Source: CAVXTF01 sp963701375 (GTDB taxonomy: Bacteria; Actinomycetota; Acidimicrobiia; Acidimicrobiales; CAVXTF01). Taken from it: a stretch of 64,000 nucleotides of DNA. The stretch covers positions 1,860,001-1,924,000 of the forward strand of contig CAVOZT010000004.1 of NCBI GenBank assembly GCA_963701375.1, read 5' to 3'. Each line of letters starts with the position of its first letter. The first letter of the stretch is position 1. The notes under the pieces were generated by a model. It saw nothing but the letters and a program-made list of their open reading frames with translations. It had not been told where the DNA came from and made no database searches. Shown one piece after another: positions 50,433 through 59,094 of this stretch. A program made the translations under genes and the position numbers.

Positions 50433-51056
50433 TTAGAGCGCGCCCTCCAGCTCGAGCAGGAAGCGCTTGCGCTCGAGGCCGCCGGCGTAGCCGCCGAGCG
50501 CGCCGCCGATTCGCAGGACGCGGTGACACGGGACGACGATCGGGATCGGGTTGGCGCCGAGCGCGTTGCCGGCCGCGCGCGAGCCGCGTGGGCTGCCGGC
50601 CTCGGCGGCGACCTCGGCGTAGCTCAGCACGCCTCCGTACGGGATCGCCGAGGCGGCGCGCAGCACGCGCCGGCCGAACGGACCGACGAGCGTCCAGTCG
50701 AGCGCCAGCTCGAACTCGCGGCGAGCGCCGGCGAAGTACTCGTCGAGCTCGCGGCGGATCGGATCGAGCTGCCCGTCGGCCGCGACGATCCGCGGCGAGA
50801 CGCGCTGTGAGAGACGTGCGAGCACTCGATCGACGTCCTCCTCGGGGAACGCGAGCCTGACCAGCCCGCGCTTCGTCGCCGCCAGCAGCAGCGGGCCGAA
50901 CGGCGAGTCGAGCCGCGCGTAGCTGACGTCGGCGAGCCCCTCCGCGGCGATCCGCCGCTGCAGGCGGCGCGCCGCCTGCGCGGAGCCCTCGCCCGGCTGC
51001 GAGCGGCGCAACGCGCGCTCGATCGACTCCGGCTTCTGTGCGATGCGACCGTTCAT
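50433..51056 (-). CDS. ogt: Methylated-DNA--protein-cysteine methyltransferase
   Basis: Removes methyl groups from O6-methylguanine onto its own cysteine, C177 in VVPCHRVLRIGG. 207 residues: an N-terminal 45-residue helical basic extension (SIERALRRSQPGEGSAQAAR), the small N domain, then the winged-helix catalytic domain with the arginine finger region GSPRGSRAAGNALGANP. The ATG overlaps the stop of the ECF sigma gene (ATGA). The extension is not typical of Ogt. Confidence 0.9.
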   Translation of the reverse strand: MNGRIAQKPESIERALRRSQPGEGSAQAARRLQRRIAAEGLADVSYARLDSPFGPLLLAATKRGLVRLAFPEEDVDRVLARLSQRVSPRIVAADGQLDPIRRELDEYFAGARREFELALDWTLVGPFGRRVLRAASAIPYGGVLSYAEVAAEAGSPRGSRAAGNALGANPIPIVVPCHRVLRIGGALGGYAGGLERKRFLLELEGAL

Positions 51057-51553
51057 GCCTCGACCACCTTTCTCAGCTTCGTCAGTCCCTCGTGCAGAGA
51101 GCGCCGCGCGGCGTCCTCCGAGCAGCCGATCGCGCTCGCGATCTCGCGGTGCGGCAGGTCGGCTACGTAGCGCAGCACGACGGCCGAGCGCTGTCGCGCC
51201 GGCAGCGCGCCGACGGCGCGCCACAGCTCCTCGTCATGCGCGAGCGCCGGCGCCCCCGCGTTGGCGCTCGCCGCGCCGCGCTGTTCGAGCGCGGCGACGT
51301 CGGCGACCGGCTGTGCGCGCCGCGCCCGCGCGCGGTGCGCGTCGAGCGCCTTGCGGTGCGCGATCGTCAGCACCCACGCGCGCCGGTCCGAGCCGGTCGA
51401 GAGGCGCGGGTACGCGCGCAGCGCCGCGATGAACGTCTCCTGGAAGCAGTCCTCGGCGTCGAGCGCGCCGAGCATCGACACGAGATAGCGCCAGACGACG
51501 TCGCGCTCGGCGTTGAGGAAGACCTGGAACGGGGGCGGTGCCGTCGCGCTCAC
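51053..51553 (-). CDS. ECF-type RNA polymerase sigma factor
   Basis: 166 residues with region 2 (DAEDCFQETFIAALRAYPRL and the -10-melting RRAWVLTIAHRKALDAHR) and region 4 (LPARQRSAVVLRYVADLPHREIASAIG). No anti-sigma gene is adjacent; the coupled downstream gene is ogt. A role in alkylation response is a reasonable guess from the overlap. GTG start. Confidence 0.88.
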   Translation of the reverse strand: MSATAPPPFQVFLNAERDVVWRYLVSMLGALDAEDCFQETFIAALRAYPRLSTGSDRRAWVLTIAHRKALDAHRARARRAQPVADVAALEQRGAASANAGAPALAHDEELWRAVGALPARQRSAVVLRYVADLPHREIASAIGCSEDAARRSLHEGLTKLRKVVEA

Positions 51554-51596
51554 GTACGTATAACGACGGCCGCGCGCAGAACGTGAGGTCGCCGCG

Positions 51597-53255
51597 TCAG
51601 GTCTCGACGTCGTAGTCGAAGAAGCCCGCGCCGCTCGCGCGCCCGAGCCGTCCCGCGTGCACCAGGCGCCGCAGCTCCGGCGCCGGTCGGTAGCGCTCCT
51701 CGCGGTACTCGCCGCACAGCGCCTGCAGCACGTCGAGCACGTGCTCGAGGCCGATCGTGTCGGCCCACGCGAGCGGGCCGCGCGGGTAGCTGAGCCCGAG
51801 CGTCATCCCCTTGTCGATGTCGTGCGCGCCGCCGACGCCTTCGCCGAGCGCGAACGCGCACTCGTTGATCACCTGACAGACGATCCGCCCGAGCACGAGC
51901 CCCGGCGCGTCGCCGACCCACGCGACGTGCTTGCCGAGCGTGCCGAAGAAGCGCTCCGCGCGCGCCGCCGCGAGCGGCGAGGAGCTCTCGTTGCGCGTCA
52001 GCTCGACCAGGCGCGCGTCGGCGAACGGCGCGAGCACGTGAAAGCCGACCGCGCTGCCGGCCGGGTCGAGCGCGCCGAGCGAGCCCGCCTGGCAGAGCAC
52101 GACGTGCGCGCCGCCGTGCACGCTCGGCTCGCCGCGCTCGCGAGCCCCGTCGTGCGCGGCCTCGCCGGACGCCGGCGTGCGATCGCATTCGATCACCAGC
52201 GCCGGCAGCACGCCGCCGGTCGGATCGTGCGGCGAGCGCACCTCGTAGCCCGCCTGCGACGCCTCGTGACGCAGCTCCTCGCAGAGCACGCCCGAGCCGC
52301 CGATCACGACGACACCCTCGCCGCCGCTCGGCGCCGAGCGCTCCGGCGCCGGCGCGTCCTGCTCGCGATGGCCGGCGCCGTCGTCGGGGTAGGCGTAGTA
52401 GCCGCGCCCCGTCTTGCGGCCGTGCAGCCCCGCCGCGACGTAGCGCGCCGCGATCGGCGACGGGCGCCAGCGCGGCTCGCCGAAGCTCTGCTCGAAGAAG
52501 CTCTTGGAGATCTCGAAGCCGACGTCGACGCCGACGAGGTCCATCAGCTCGAACGGACCCATCCGAAAGCCGCCCTGCACGCGGCAGATCCGGTCGATCG
52601 TCTCCACGTCGGCGATTCGCTCTCCCAGCAGCCGCAGCGCCTCCAGCCCGAACGGGCGGTTGCAGCGGTTGACGAGGAAGCCCGGGCCGTCGCTCGCGTG
52701 GATCACGCTCTTGCCCATCGCCACGCCCGTCGCGTCGGCGAGCGCGAGCGCGCGCGCCGAGGACTGCTCGCCGGCGACGACCTCGAGCAGCGCCATCAGC
52801 GGCGCGGGGTTGAAGAAGTGCATGCCGACGACGCGCTCCGGGTGGCTCGCCGCCGGCGCGATCGCCGTGACGAGCAGCGACGAGGTGTTCGTCGCGAGCA
52901 CGCATTGCTCGCCGACGATCTCCGACAGCCGGCGGTACAGCTCGTGCTTGAGCTCGATCCGCTCCGGCGCGGCCTCGATCACGAGCTCGCACGGCGCGAG
53001 CTGCTCGAGCTCGGCGACCGCCTCGAGGCTCGCCGCGGCGTCGCTCGCCTGCTGCTCGGAGAGGCGCCCCTTCGCCGCTTCTTTCGCAAGGCCGTCGCGC
53101 GCGCGCTCGAGCCCGCGCTGCAGCGCCTCCGGAACCGGGTCGTGCAGCAGCGTGCGCGCACCCGAGCGCGCGGCGAGCTGGGCGATGCCCGAGCCCATCG
53201 TGCCTGCGCCGAGCACGCCGATCACGCCTGCCGCACCAGTCATCGTCCCATCCAT
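51597..53255 (-). CDS. 3-hydroxyacyl-CoA dehydrogenase, two-domain (PaaH-like)
   Basis: 552 residues. N-terminal NAD-binding domain with VIGVLGAGTMGSGIAQLA and ATNTSSLLVTAIA, then the dehydrogenase C domain (SDGPGFLVNRCNRPF and GPFELMDLVGVD). After a linker, a second partial Rossmann and a second C domain (VCQVINECAFALGEG, YPRGPLAWADTIGL) follow. This long form matches PaaH-type enzymes acting on 3-hydroxyacyl-CoA. GGAGG precedes the ATG. Third gene of the glyS-acd-hcd strand. Confidence 0.9.
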   Translation of the reverse strand: MDGTMTGAAGVIGVLGAGTMGSGIAQLAARSGARTLLHDPVPEALQRGLERARDGLAKEAAKGRLSEQQASDAAASLEAVAELEQLAPCELVIEAAPERIELKHELYRRLSEIVGEQCVLATNTSSLLVTAIAPAASHPERVVGMHFFNPAPLMALLEVVAGEQSSARALALADATGVAMGKSVIHASDGPGFLVNRCNRPFGLEALRLLGERIADVETIDRICRVQGGFRMGPFELMDLVGVDVGFEISKSFFEQSFGEPRWRPSPIAARYVAAGLHGRKTGRGYYAYPDDGAGHREQDAPAPERSAPSGGEGVVVIGGSGVLCEELRHEASQAGYEVRSPHDPTGGVLPALVIECDRTPASGEAAHDGARERGEPSVHGGAHVVLCQAGSLGALDPAGSAVGFHVLAPFADARLVELTRNESSSPLAAARAERFFGTLGKHVAWVGDAPGLVLGRIVCQVINECAFALGEGVGGAHDIDKGMTLGLSYPRGPLAWADTIGLEHVLDVLQALCGEYREERYRPAPELRRLVHAGRLGRASGAGFFDYDVET

Positions 53256-53302
53256 AAAAACCTCCACCGATCCGGTCGGCTCGCGCGGTCAGCGGCCGCT
53301 CG

Positions 53303-54463
53303 CTAAGCCGGCACCATCGCGCCGATCCCGGTCTTCTCGCGACCGATGATCAGTTTCTGGATCTGCGACGTGCCCTCGTACAGCGTCGTCACGCGCGCGT
53401 CGCGGTAGTAGCGCTCGACGGGGTGGTCGTCGACGTACCCCGCGCCGCCGTGCACCTGGATCGCGAGGTTCGCGCACTCGAGCGACGCCTCCGTCGCGTG
53501 CAGCTTGGCGATCGACGTCTCGAGCGTGTTCGGGCGCCCCTTGTCCTTCAGCCAGCCCGCGCGCCACACGAGCATCCGCGAGGCGTCCGTCTTCAGCACC
53601 ATGTCGGCGATCATCGCCTGCACGAGCTGGAAGCTCGCGATCGGGCGGCCGAACTGCTCGCGCTCCTTGGAGTAGCTGACCGACTCGTCGACGCATCCCT
53701 GGCAGATCCCGACGCAGCCGGCCGCGACCGAGTAGCGCCCGGAGTCGAGCGCCGACATCGCGACCTTGAAGCCGTCGCCGATCGAGCCGAGCATCTGCTC
53801 GTCGGAGACCTCGACGTCGTCGAGCGAGATCGACGCCGTGTCGGACGCGTGCAGCCCCATCTTGTGCTCGATCGTCTGCGGTTTGTAGCCGTCCTGGTCG
53901 GTGTCGACGAGGAAGCACGCTAGGCCCTTGTAGCCGAGCTCCGGGTCGGTCTGCGCGAAGATCAGCGCGACCTTCGCGTAGTTGCCCATCGAGATCCACA
54001 TCTTCGCGCCGTTGATCAGCCAGCCGTTGTCGGTCTTCTTCGCGCGCGTCTTCTGGTTGGCCGCATCCGAGCCCGTGTCCGGCTCGGTCAGCCCGAAGCA
54101 GCCGAGCCACTCGCCCGAGCACAGCTTCGGCAGGTACGCGTGCTTCTGCTCCTCGCTGCCCCACTTGAGGATCGCCGAGCAGACGAGCGACGTCTGCACC
54201 GAGACGACCGTGCGGATCGCCGAGTCGCCACGGCCGATCTCCTCGACGATCAGCCCATACGACAGGTAGTCGAGGCCCGCTCCGCCGTACTCGCTCGGCA
54301 CGATCGCGCCCAGGTAGCCCTGGTTGGCGAGCTTCTTGACGAGCTCGAGGTCGAAGTGGTGGTTGCGCGCGTTTTCGCGCGCCTGCATCACGATCTCCTT
54401 GTCGGTGAACTCGCGTGCGGTGTCCTTGATCAGGCGCTGCTCGTCGGTCAAGTCGAAATCCAT
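53303..54463 (-). CDS. Acyl-CoA dehydrogenase
   Basis: 386 residues, FAD enzyme of fatty acid or amino acid oxidation. FAD/substrate segment CFGLTEPDTGSDAAN near residue 125 and the catalytic glutamate in TTLYEGTSQIQKLIIGR near 365. Chain-length preference cannot be read. Six bases separate it from glyS upstream and 47 from the dehydrogenase downstream, so the beta-oxidation pair is transcribed with glyS. Confidence 0.92.
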   Translation of the reverse strand: MDFDLTDEQRLIKDTAREFTDKEIVMQARENARNHHFDLELVKKLANQGYLGAIVPSEYGGAGLDYLSYGLIVEEIGRGDSAIRTVVSVQTSLVCSAILKWGSEEQKHAYLPKLCSGEWLGCFGLTEPDTGSDAANQKTRAKKTDNGWLINGAKMWISMGNYAKVALIFAQTDPELGYKGLACFLVDTDQDGYKPQTIEHKMGLHASDTASISLDDVEVSDEQMLGSIGDGFKVAMSALDSGRYSVAAGCVGICQGCVDESVSYSKEREQFGRPIASFQLVQAMIADMVLKTDASRMLVWRAGWLKDKGRPNTLETSIAKLHATEASLECANLAIQVHGGAGYVDDHPVERYYRDARVTTLYEGTSQIQKLIIGREKTGIGAMVPA

Positions 54464-54469
54464 TTGTTC

Positions 54470-55888
54470 CTATCCCTCCCGGGTTAGCTTTGGCGTGCTC
54501 CACGGCGCCGTCACGCGCCGCTCGATCTCGGATGCGATCCCCTCGATCGGAACGCGCTCCTGCGCGAGCGAGTCGCGGTCGCGAAGCGTCACCGTGCGGT
54601 CGGCGACGCTCTGGTGGTCGACCGTCAGGCAGAACGGCGTGCCGATCTCGTCCTGGCGGCGGTAGCGCTTGCCGATCGAGCCGCCCTCGTCGTATTCGGC
54701 CTGCACGATCGCGCGCACCTCACGGTGCACCTCGTGCGCGAGCTCCGGCTGTCCTTCCTTGCGTAGCAGCGGCAGCACCGCGACCTTGACCGGAGCCAGA
54801 CGCGGATGCAGTCGCAGCAGGGTTCGCGTCTCCCCGGCGCCCTCGCCCTCGCCGGCGACGACTTCCTCGTCGTAGGCGTCGACGAGGAACGCGAGCGTCG
54901 CGCGGTCGGCGCCCGCCGCCGGCTCGATCACGTGCGGGACGTAGCGCTCGCCGCTTGACTGGTCGAAGTACTCGAGCTTCTCGCCCGAGTACTCGGCGTG
55001 GCGCGTCAAGTCGAAGTCACCGCGGTTGGCGATGCCCTCGAGCTCGGACCAGCGGGCTCCGCCGACGGAGTCGGTGGACGGAAAGAGGTATTCGACGTCG
55101 CTCGTTCCCGAGGAGTAGTGCGAGAGCTCCTCGGCGTCGTGCGCGCGCAGGCGCAGGTGGTCGGGGCGGATGCCGAGGTTCGTGTACCACAGCTCGCGCT
55201 CGGCGAGCCAGTGCTCGAACCAGCGCTGCGCCTCGGCTGGCGGCACGAAGAACTCCATCTCCATCTGCTCGAACTCGCGTGTGCGGAAGATGAAGTTGCC
55301 CGGCGTGATCTCGTTGCGGAACGACTTGCCGACCTGCGCGATCCCGAACGGCGGCTTCTTGCGCGCGAACTGCAGCACGTTCTTGAAGTTGATGAAGATC
55401 CCCTGCGCCGTCTCCGGGCGCAGGTAGGCGACCGAGCCCGACTCCTTCACAGGTCCGACGGTCGTCTCGAACATCAGGTTGAAGTCGCGCGCGTCGGTCA
55501 GCTCGCACTCCTCCGCCTCACCCGGGTGCTTCGACGGTTTGCGCCCGCACTGGAGCTCCAGCAGGTGGTCGGCGCGGAAGCGCTGCCCGCACGTCTTGCA
55601 GTCGACGAGCGGGTCGGTGAAGCCGGCGAGGTGGCCCGATGCCTCCCACACGCGCGGGTGCTGCAGGATCGCCGAGTCGATCGCGACGATGTCGTCGCGC
55701 TCGGTGATCATCGCGCGCCACCACTCGTTCTTGACGTTCGTCTTCAGCAGCACGCCGTAGTGGCCGAAGTCGTACGTCGAGCCGACGCCGCCGTAGATCT
55801 CCGACGAGGGGAAGATGAAGCCGCGCCGCTTGCACAGCGCGACGATCTTGTCCATCGTCACGACGTCTTCTGTCGGAGGCGTACTCAT
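54470..55888 (-). CDS. glyS: Glycyl-tRNA synthetase (homodimeric type)
   Basis: 472 residues, class II synthetase. Motif 2 (GKSFRNEITPGNFIFRTREF) near 185 and motif 3 with the final glycine/arginine in the C-terminal half are present, together with LRPETAQGIF and a CKTCGQRF zinc-ribbon-like insert near 98. The C-terminal anticodon-binding domain begins near 365 (APVKVAVLPLLRK). ATG start; divergent from the Rossmann gene upstream. Confidence 0.93.
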   Translation of the reverse strand: MSTPPTEDVVTMDKIVALCKRRGFIFPSSEIYGGVGSTYDFGHYGVLLKTNVKNEWWRAMITERDDIVAIDSAILQHPRVWEASGHLAGFTDPLVDCKTCGQRFRADHLLELQCGRKPSKHPGEAEECELTDARDFNLMFETTVGPVKESGSVAYLRPETAQGIFINFKNVLQFARKKPPFGIAQVGKSFRNEITPGNFIFRTREFEQMEMEFFVPPAEAQRWFEHWLAERELWYTNLGIRPDHLRLRAHDAEELSHYSSGTSDVEYLFPSTDSVGGARWSELEGIANRGDFDLTRHAEYSGEKLEYFDQSSGERYVPHVIEPAAGADRATLAFLVDAYDEEVVAGEGEGAGETRTLLRLHPRLAPVKVAVLPLLRKEGQPELAHEVHREVRAIVQAEYDEGGSIGKRYRRQDEIGTPFCLTVDHQSVADRTVTLRDRDSLAQERVPIEGIASEIERRVTAPWSTPKLTREG

Positions 55889-55921
55889 CGCGGCTCGTGA
55901 CTCTAGTTAACATGCGCCGCC

Positions 55922-56470
55922 GTGGCGCGGATCCTGATCGTCGGCGGCGGCTGCCCCGGCCGGCGCCTCGCCGCGCAGCTGGTCGAGCATGACCACGCCG
56001 TACGGATCACGACGCGCGACGAGCGCCGACGCGCGGAGATCGAGGGCGGCGGCGCCGAGTGCTGGGTGGGCACGCCCGACCGGCTCGCGACGATGCGCGG
56101 CGCGCTCGACCACGTGACCGTCGCCTGCTGGATGCTCGCCGGCGCGCGCGGCGAGCGCGAGTCGCTGCGCGCGCTGCACGGCTCGCGTCTGGAGTTCTTC
56201 CTCACGCAGGCGATCGACACGACCGTGCGCGGCTTCCTCTACGACGCGACGCCCCGCGGCGCTCGCCCCGACGCAGTCGGTCGCGACGTGCTCGCCGACG
56301 GCGCCGCGATCGTCACGCGGCTGACCGGGCTCAACGCGATCCCCGCCGTCGTGCTCGCCGGCGAGGGCGTGGGGGAGGAGCGGGAGGCGACGGCGTGGCT
56401 CGCCGCCGCGACCGGCGCGATCGACGACCTGCTCGCCGGGCGCGTGCGCTCGCTTGTCGAGCGCGGCTGA
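55922..56470 (+). CDS. NAD(P)-binding Rossmann-fold protein
   Basis: 182 residues. Begins ARILIVGGGCPGRRLAAQLV, a dinucleotide-binding GxGxxG variant (GGGCPG). The remainder has alternating beta strands and helices but no SDR YxxxK pair. Function unknown. GTG start 33 bases from the divergent glyS start. Two-thirds of the usual length of a nucleoside-diphosphate-sugar epimerase, though intact. Confidence 0.7.
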   Translation: MARILIVGGGCPGRRLAAQLVEHDHAVRITTRDERRRAEIEGGGAECWVGTPDRLATMRGALDHVTVACWMLAGARGERESLRALHGSRLEFFLTQAIDTTVRGFLYDATPRGARPDAVGRDVLADGAAIVTRLTGLNAIPAVVLAGEGVGEEREATAWLAAATGAIDDLLAGRVRSLVERG

Positions 56471-56513
56471 GAGCGGTCAAGCTCGTCGCCGAAAGCGTCG
56501 ATGATGGGCGCGC

Positions 56514-57131
56514 ATGCCCGGCACGCGCTCCCGATACGGACTGGCGCTCTCCGCGCTCGGCGCCGTCGCGCTTGCGATCGCCGTGTTCCTGCCGTGGTAC
56601 GGCGTCAGCTTCACGCCCGGCGGCCTCGCGCTCGCGCAGCGGATCGGCGAGCAGGCCGCCGCGCAGTTCGGCAACGCCGCGCTGCAGAGCGAGATCGCCT
56701 CGCTGCACTCCCACCTGAGCGGTCTCGCCGGCCATGAAGTCTTCTCGCTGAGCGCGCATCAAGCGCTCAGCACGGTCAACGTCGCGCTGCTCGTCCTCGC
56801 CGGGCTCGGCTGCGCGATCGCGCTGCTCGCGCTCGCCGGACCGGTCGCCGCCTCCTCCGACGCCAACCGCCTGCCGCTCGCCGTGCTCGGCGCGCTCGCC
56901 GGCGCGTGCGTCCTGTACCGCATGATCGACCCGCCGACGCCCGACGGCGGCTTCCTCGCCTTGTCGCTGCGCGAGGGCGGCTGGATCGCGCTGCTCGGCT
57001 CGATCGCGATGGTCGCCGGCGCGCTCTGGCCGACCCGCTCGCCGGCCGCCCACGCCATGCCTCCGGGCGCGACGCCCGAGAGCTCGCAAGCCGCCTGGAC
57101 GCAGCTGTCCGGCTGGACGCCCGAGAGCTGA
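56514..57131 (+). CDS. Four-helix membrane protein of unknown function
   Basis: 205 residues. Helices at about 10-30, 84-110, 120-138 and 150-172, with an extracytoplasmic loop of 50 residues between the first two. The C-terminal 35 residues are polar. No family recognised. Confidence 0.65.
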   Translation: MPGTRSRYGLALSALGAVALAIAVFLPWYGVSFTPGGLALAQRIGEQAAAQFGNAALQSEIASLHSHLSGLAGHEVFSLSAHQALSTVNVALLVLAGLGCAIALLALAGPVAASSDANRLPLAVLGALAGACVLYRMIDPPTPDGGFLALSLREGGWIALLGSIAMVAGALWPTRSPAAHAMPPGATPESSQAAWTQLSGWTPES

Positions 57132-57283
57132 GCGCCGACGCGGCGTCGGCGGCGGCGCAGCGCGGCTCGTCCGCTATCCTGAGACTAATCTCTCTAAAGC
57201 CGATCGGGATTCATCACAGGTAGGAGATCGGTGTCATCGCTCGCGGTTTCGCGACGGCTGCCTGTCAAGAAAGGAACACACAA

Positions 57284-57946
57284 ATGACGCTGCAACTTGG
57301 CGATGTAGCCCCCGACTTCGAGGCCGACACGACCGAGGGCCACATCAAATTCCACGACTGGCTCGGCGACTCGTGGGCCGTCCTGTTCTCGCACCCGAAG
57401 GACTTCACGCCGGTCTGCACGACCGAGCTCGGCTACATGGCGAGCGCCAAGCCCGAGTTCGACCGTCGCGGGGTCAAGATCATCGGCCTGTCGGTCGACG
57501 CGCTCGGCAAGCACGAGGAGTGGGCGAAGGACATCGAGGAGACGCAGGGCACCGCCCCGAACTACCCGATCATCAGCGACAGCGACTTCAACGTGTCGAA
57601 GCTGTACGGCATGCTCCCGGCCGACACGTCGGGCGACTCGGGCGCGCGCACGCCGGCCGACAACCAGACCGTCCGCAACGTGTTCGTGATCGGCCCCGAC
57701 AAGAAGGTCAAGCTGATCCTCGTCTACCCGATGACGACCGGGCGCAACTTCGACGAGGTGCTGCGCGTGATCGACTCGCTGCAGCTGACCGCCAAGCACA
57801 AGGTCGCGACGCCGGTCAACTGGAAAGAGGGCGACAAGGTGATCATCGCCGGCTCGGTCTCGAACGACGAGGCGAAGGAGCAGTATCCGGATGGCTGGGA
57901 GGAGCCCCGCCCGTACATCCGCATCGTGCCGCAGCCGACGAGCTGA
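57284..57946 (+). CDS. 1-Cys peroxiredoxin (Prx6 type)
   Basis: Reduces hydrogen peroxide and alkyl hydroperoxides with a single cysteine, C45 in DFTPVCTTELG. 220 residues, with the long Prx6 C-terminal domain (TPVNWKEGDKVIIAGSVSN). No resolving cysteine is visible. AAAGGAA precedes the ATG. The 150 bases upstream contain a dyad GAGA-CTAA-TCTC near 57179-57192, a possible regulatory site. Confidence 0.92.
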   Translation: MTLQLGDVAPDFEADTTEGHIKFHDWLGDSWAVLFSHPKDFTPVCTTELGYMASAKPEFDRRGVKIIGLSVDALGKHEEWAKDIEETQGTAPNYPIISDSDFNVSKLYGMLPADTSGDSGARTPADNQTVRNVFVIGPDKKVKLILVYPMTTGRNFDEVLRVIDSLQLTAKHKVATPVNWKEGDKVIIAGSVSNDEAKEQYPDGWEEPRPYIRIVPQPTS

Positions 57947-57983
57947 CGCGTCGACGCGCGCGCCGGCGGAGCGCGCCGGCGTG

Positions 57984-58619
57984 CTAGCCGAGGGAGAGGC
58001 GGCCCGACGGGCCGTCCTCCCGCAGGCGCTCGCTCAGGTTCTCGATGATCCGGAACGTCGCGCCCCAGATCATGTGCCCGTCGAGCACGTACGCGTCGGT
58101 CTCGAACGTGATCCCACGACGCTCCAGGCGCGTGCGCGTCCGGCTCTCGCCGAGCTCGGCGAGCGGCAGCTCGAGCACGGCGTCGACCTCGCGCGGCGAC
58201 AGCCGCCAGCGCTGCCCCGGCTCGATCACGCCGACGAACGGATGGATCCGATAGCCGGTCGCGAACGTCGAGATCGCCGGCAGCTCGCCGATCAGCTCGA
58301 CGGCCGCCGGCGACAGGCCGATCTCCTCGTCGGCCTCGCGCAGCGCCGTCGCCGCGAGGTCCGAGTCCTCGCGATCCTTGCGCCCGCCCGGGAACGAGAT
58401 CTCGCCGGCGTGACGGCGCAGGTCCGCGCGCCGGCGCGTCAGCACGACGTGCGGCCGCTCGCCTTTCGTCGGGACGAACAGCGGCACCAGCACGGCAGCC
58501 AGCGTCTGGCCGTCCGGCGCCTGCCCGCCGGACGTCGGTGCGGCGCTGTCGGGCGCCGAGGTCAAGCCCGGCTCACCGACGGACGCTCGCGTCGTGGGCT
58601 CGTCCTCGCGCCCCGTCAG
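57984..58619 (-). CDS. Nudix hydrolase, CoA pyrophosphatase-like
   Basis: About 210 residues. The Nudix box is GEISFPGGRKDREDSDLAAT followed by ALREADEEIGL, with the CoA-pyrophosphatase upstream RRRADLRRHAGEI pattern. C-terminal FRIIENLSERLRED. It probably cuts CoA or its oxidised forms. The start is unclear: a CTG overlapping the osmC stop keeps the coupling; no ATG or GTG lies nearby in frame. Confidence 0.8.
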   Translation of the reverse strand: MTGREDEPTTRASVGEPGLTSAPDSAAPTSGGQAPDGQTLAAVLVPLFVPTKGERPHVVLTRRRADLRRHAGEISFPGGRKDREDSDLAATALREADEEIGLSPAAVELIGELPAISTFATGYRIHPFVGVIEPGQRWRLSPREVDAVLELPLAELGESRTRTRLERRGITFETDAYVLDGHMIWGATFRIIENLSERLREDGPSGRLSLG

Positions 58620-59050
58620 GCGACCATGTGGACGAGCTCGACGCGCTCCATGAACATGACCTCGCCTTCGAGCGCACGGTGCACGGGGCACTTCGTCGCG
58701 ATCGCGCGCAGCCGCTCGACCTGATCCTCGGGCAGGTCGTCGGGCAGGCGCGTGACGAGCTCGAACTTCGTTGGACAGCCGCGTTCGGCGGCGCTGTACT
58801 CGACGTCGACTTCGACGTGCCCGATGTCCCAGCCCTTGCGCGCGGCGTACATCTCCATCGTGATCGCCGTGCACGACGCGAGGCTGACGGCGAGAAGCTC
58901 CTGCGGGCTCGGACCGGCGTCCTGGCCGCCGACGTCGAGCGGCTCGTCGACGATCAGCTCGTGATCGCGCATCTGGACGGTGTGGCGAAGGCTTGCTCCG
59001 TCGCGGCGCGCGGTCGCTTTCATCCTCTTCAACCCGACCGATCCACCCAT
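58616..59050 (-). CDS. OsmC/Ohr family protein
   Basis: 144 residues. Redox cysteines C60 in LAVSLASCTAITMEM and C121 in ATKCPVHRAL are both present, so it can act as a thiol peroxidase for organic hydroperoxides. It sits in a small antioxidant neighbourhood with peroxiredoxin. ATG start; upstream of the Nudix gene. Confidence 0.9.
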   Translation of the reverse strand: MGGSVGLKRMKATARRDGASLRHTVQMRDHELIVDEPLDVGGQDAGPSPQELLAVSLASCTAITMEMYAARKGWDIGHVEVDVEYSAAERGCPTKFELVTRLPDDLPEDQVERLRAIATKCPVHRALEGEVMFMERVELVHMVA

Positions 59051-59094
59051 TTCGCTCCTTTCGAGAACTCCTAGTTACATCATACTGCGGCGGC

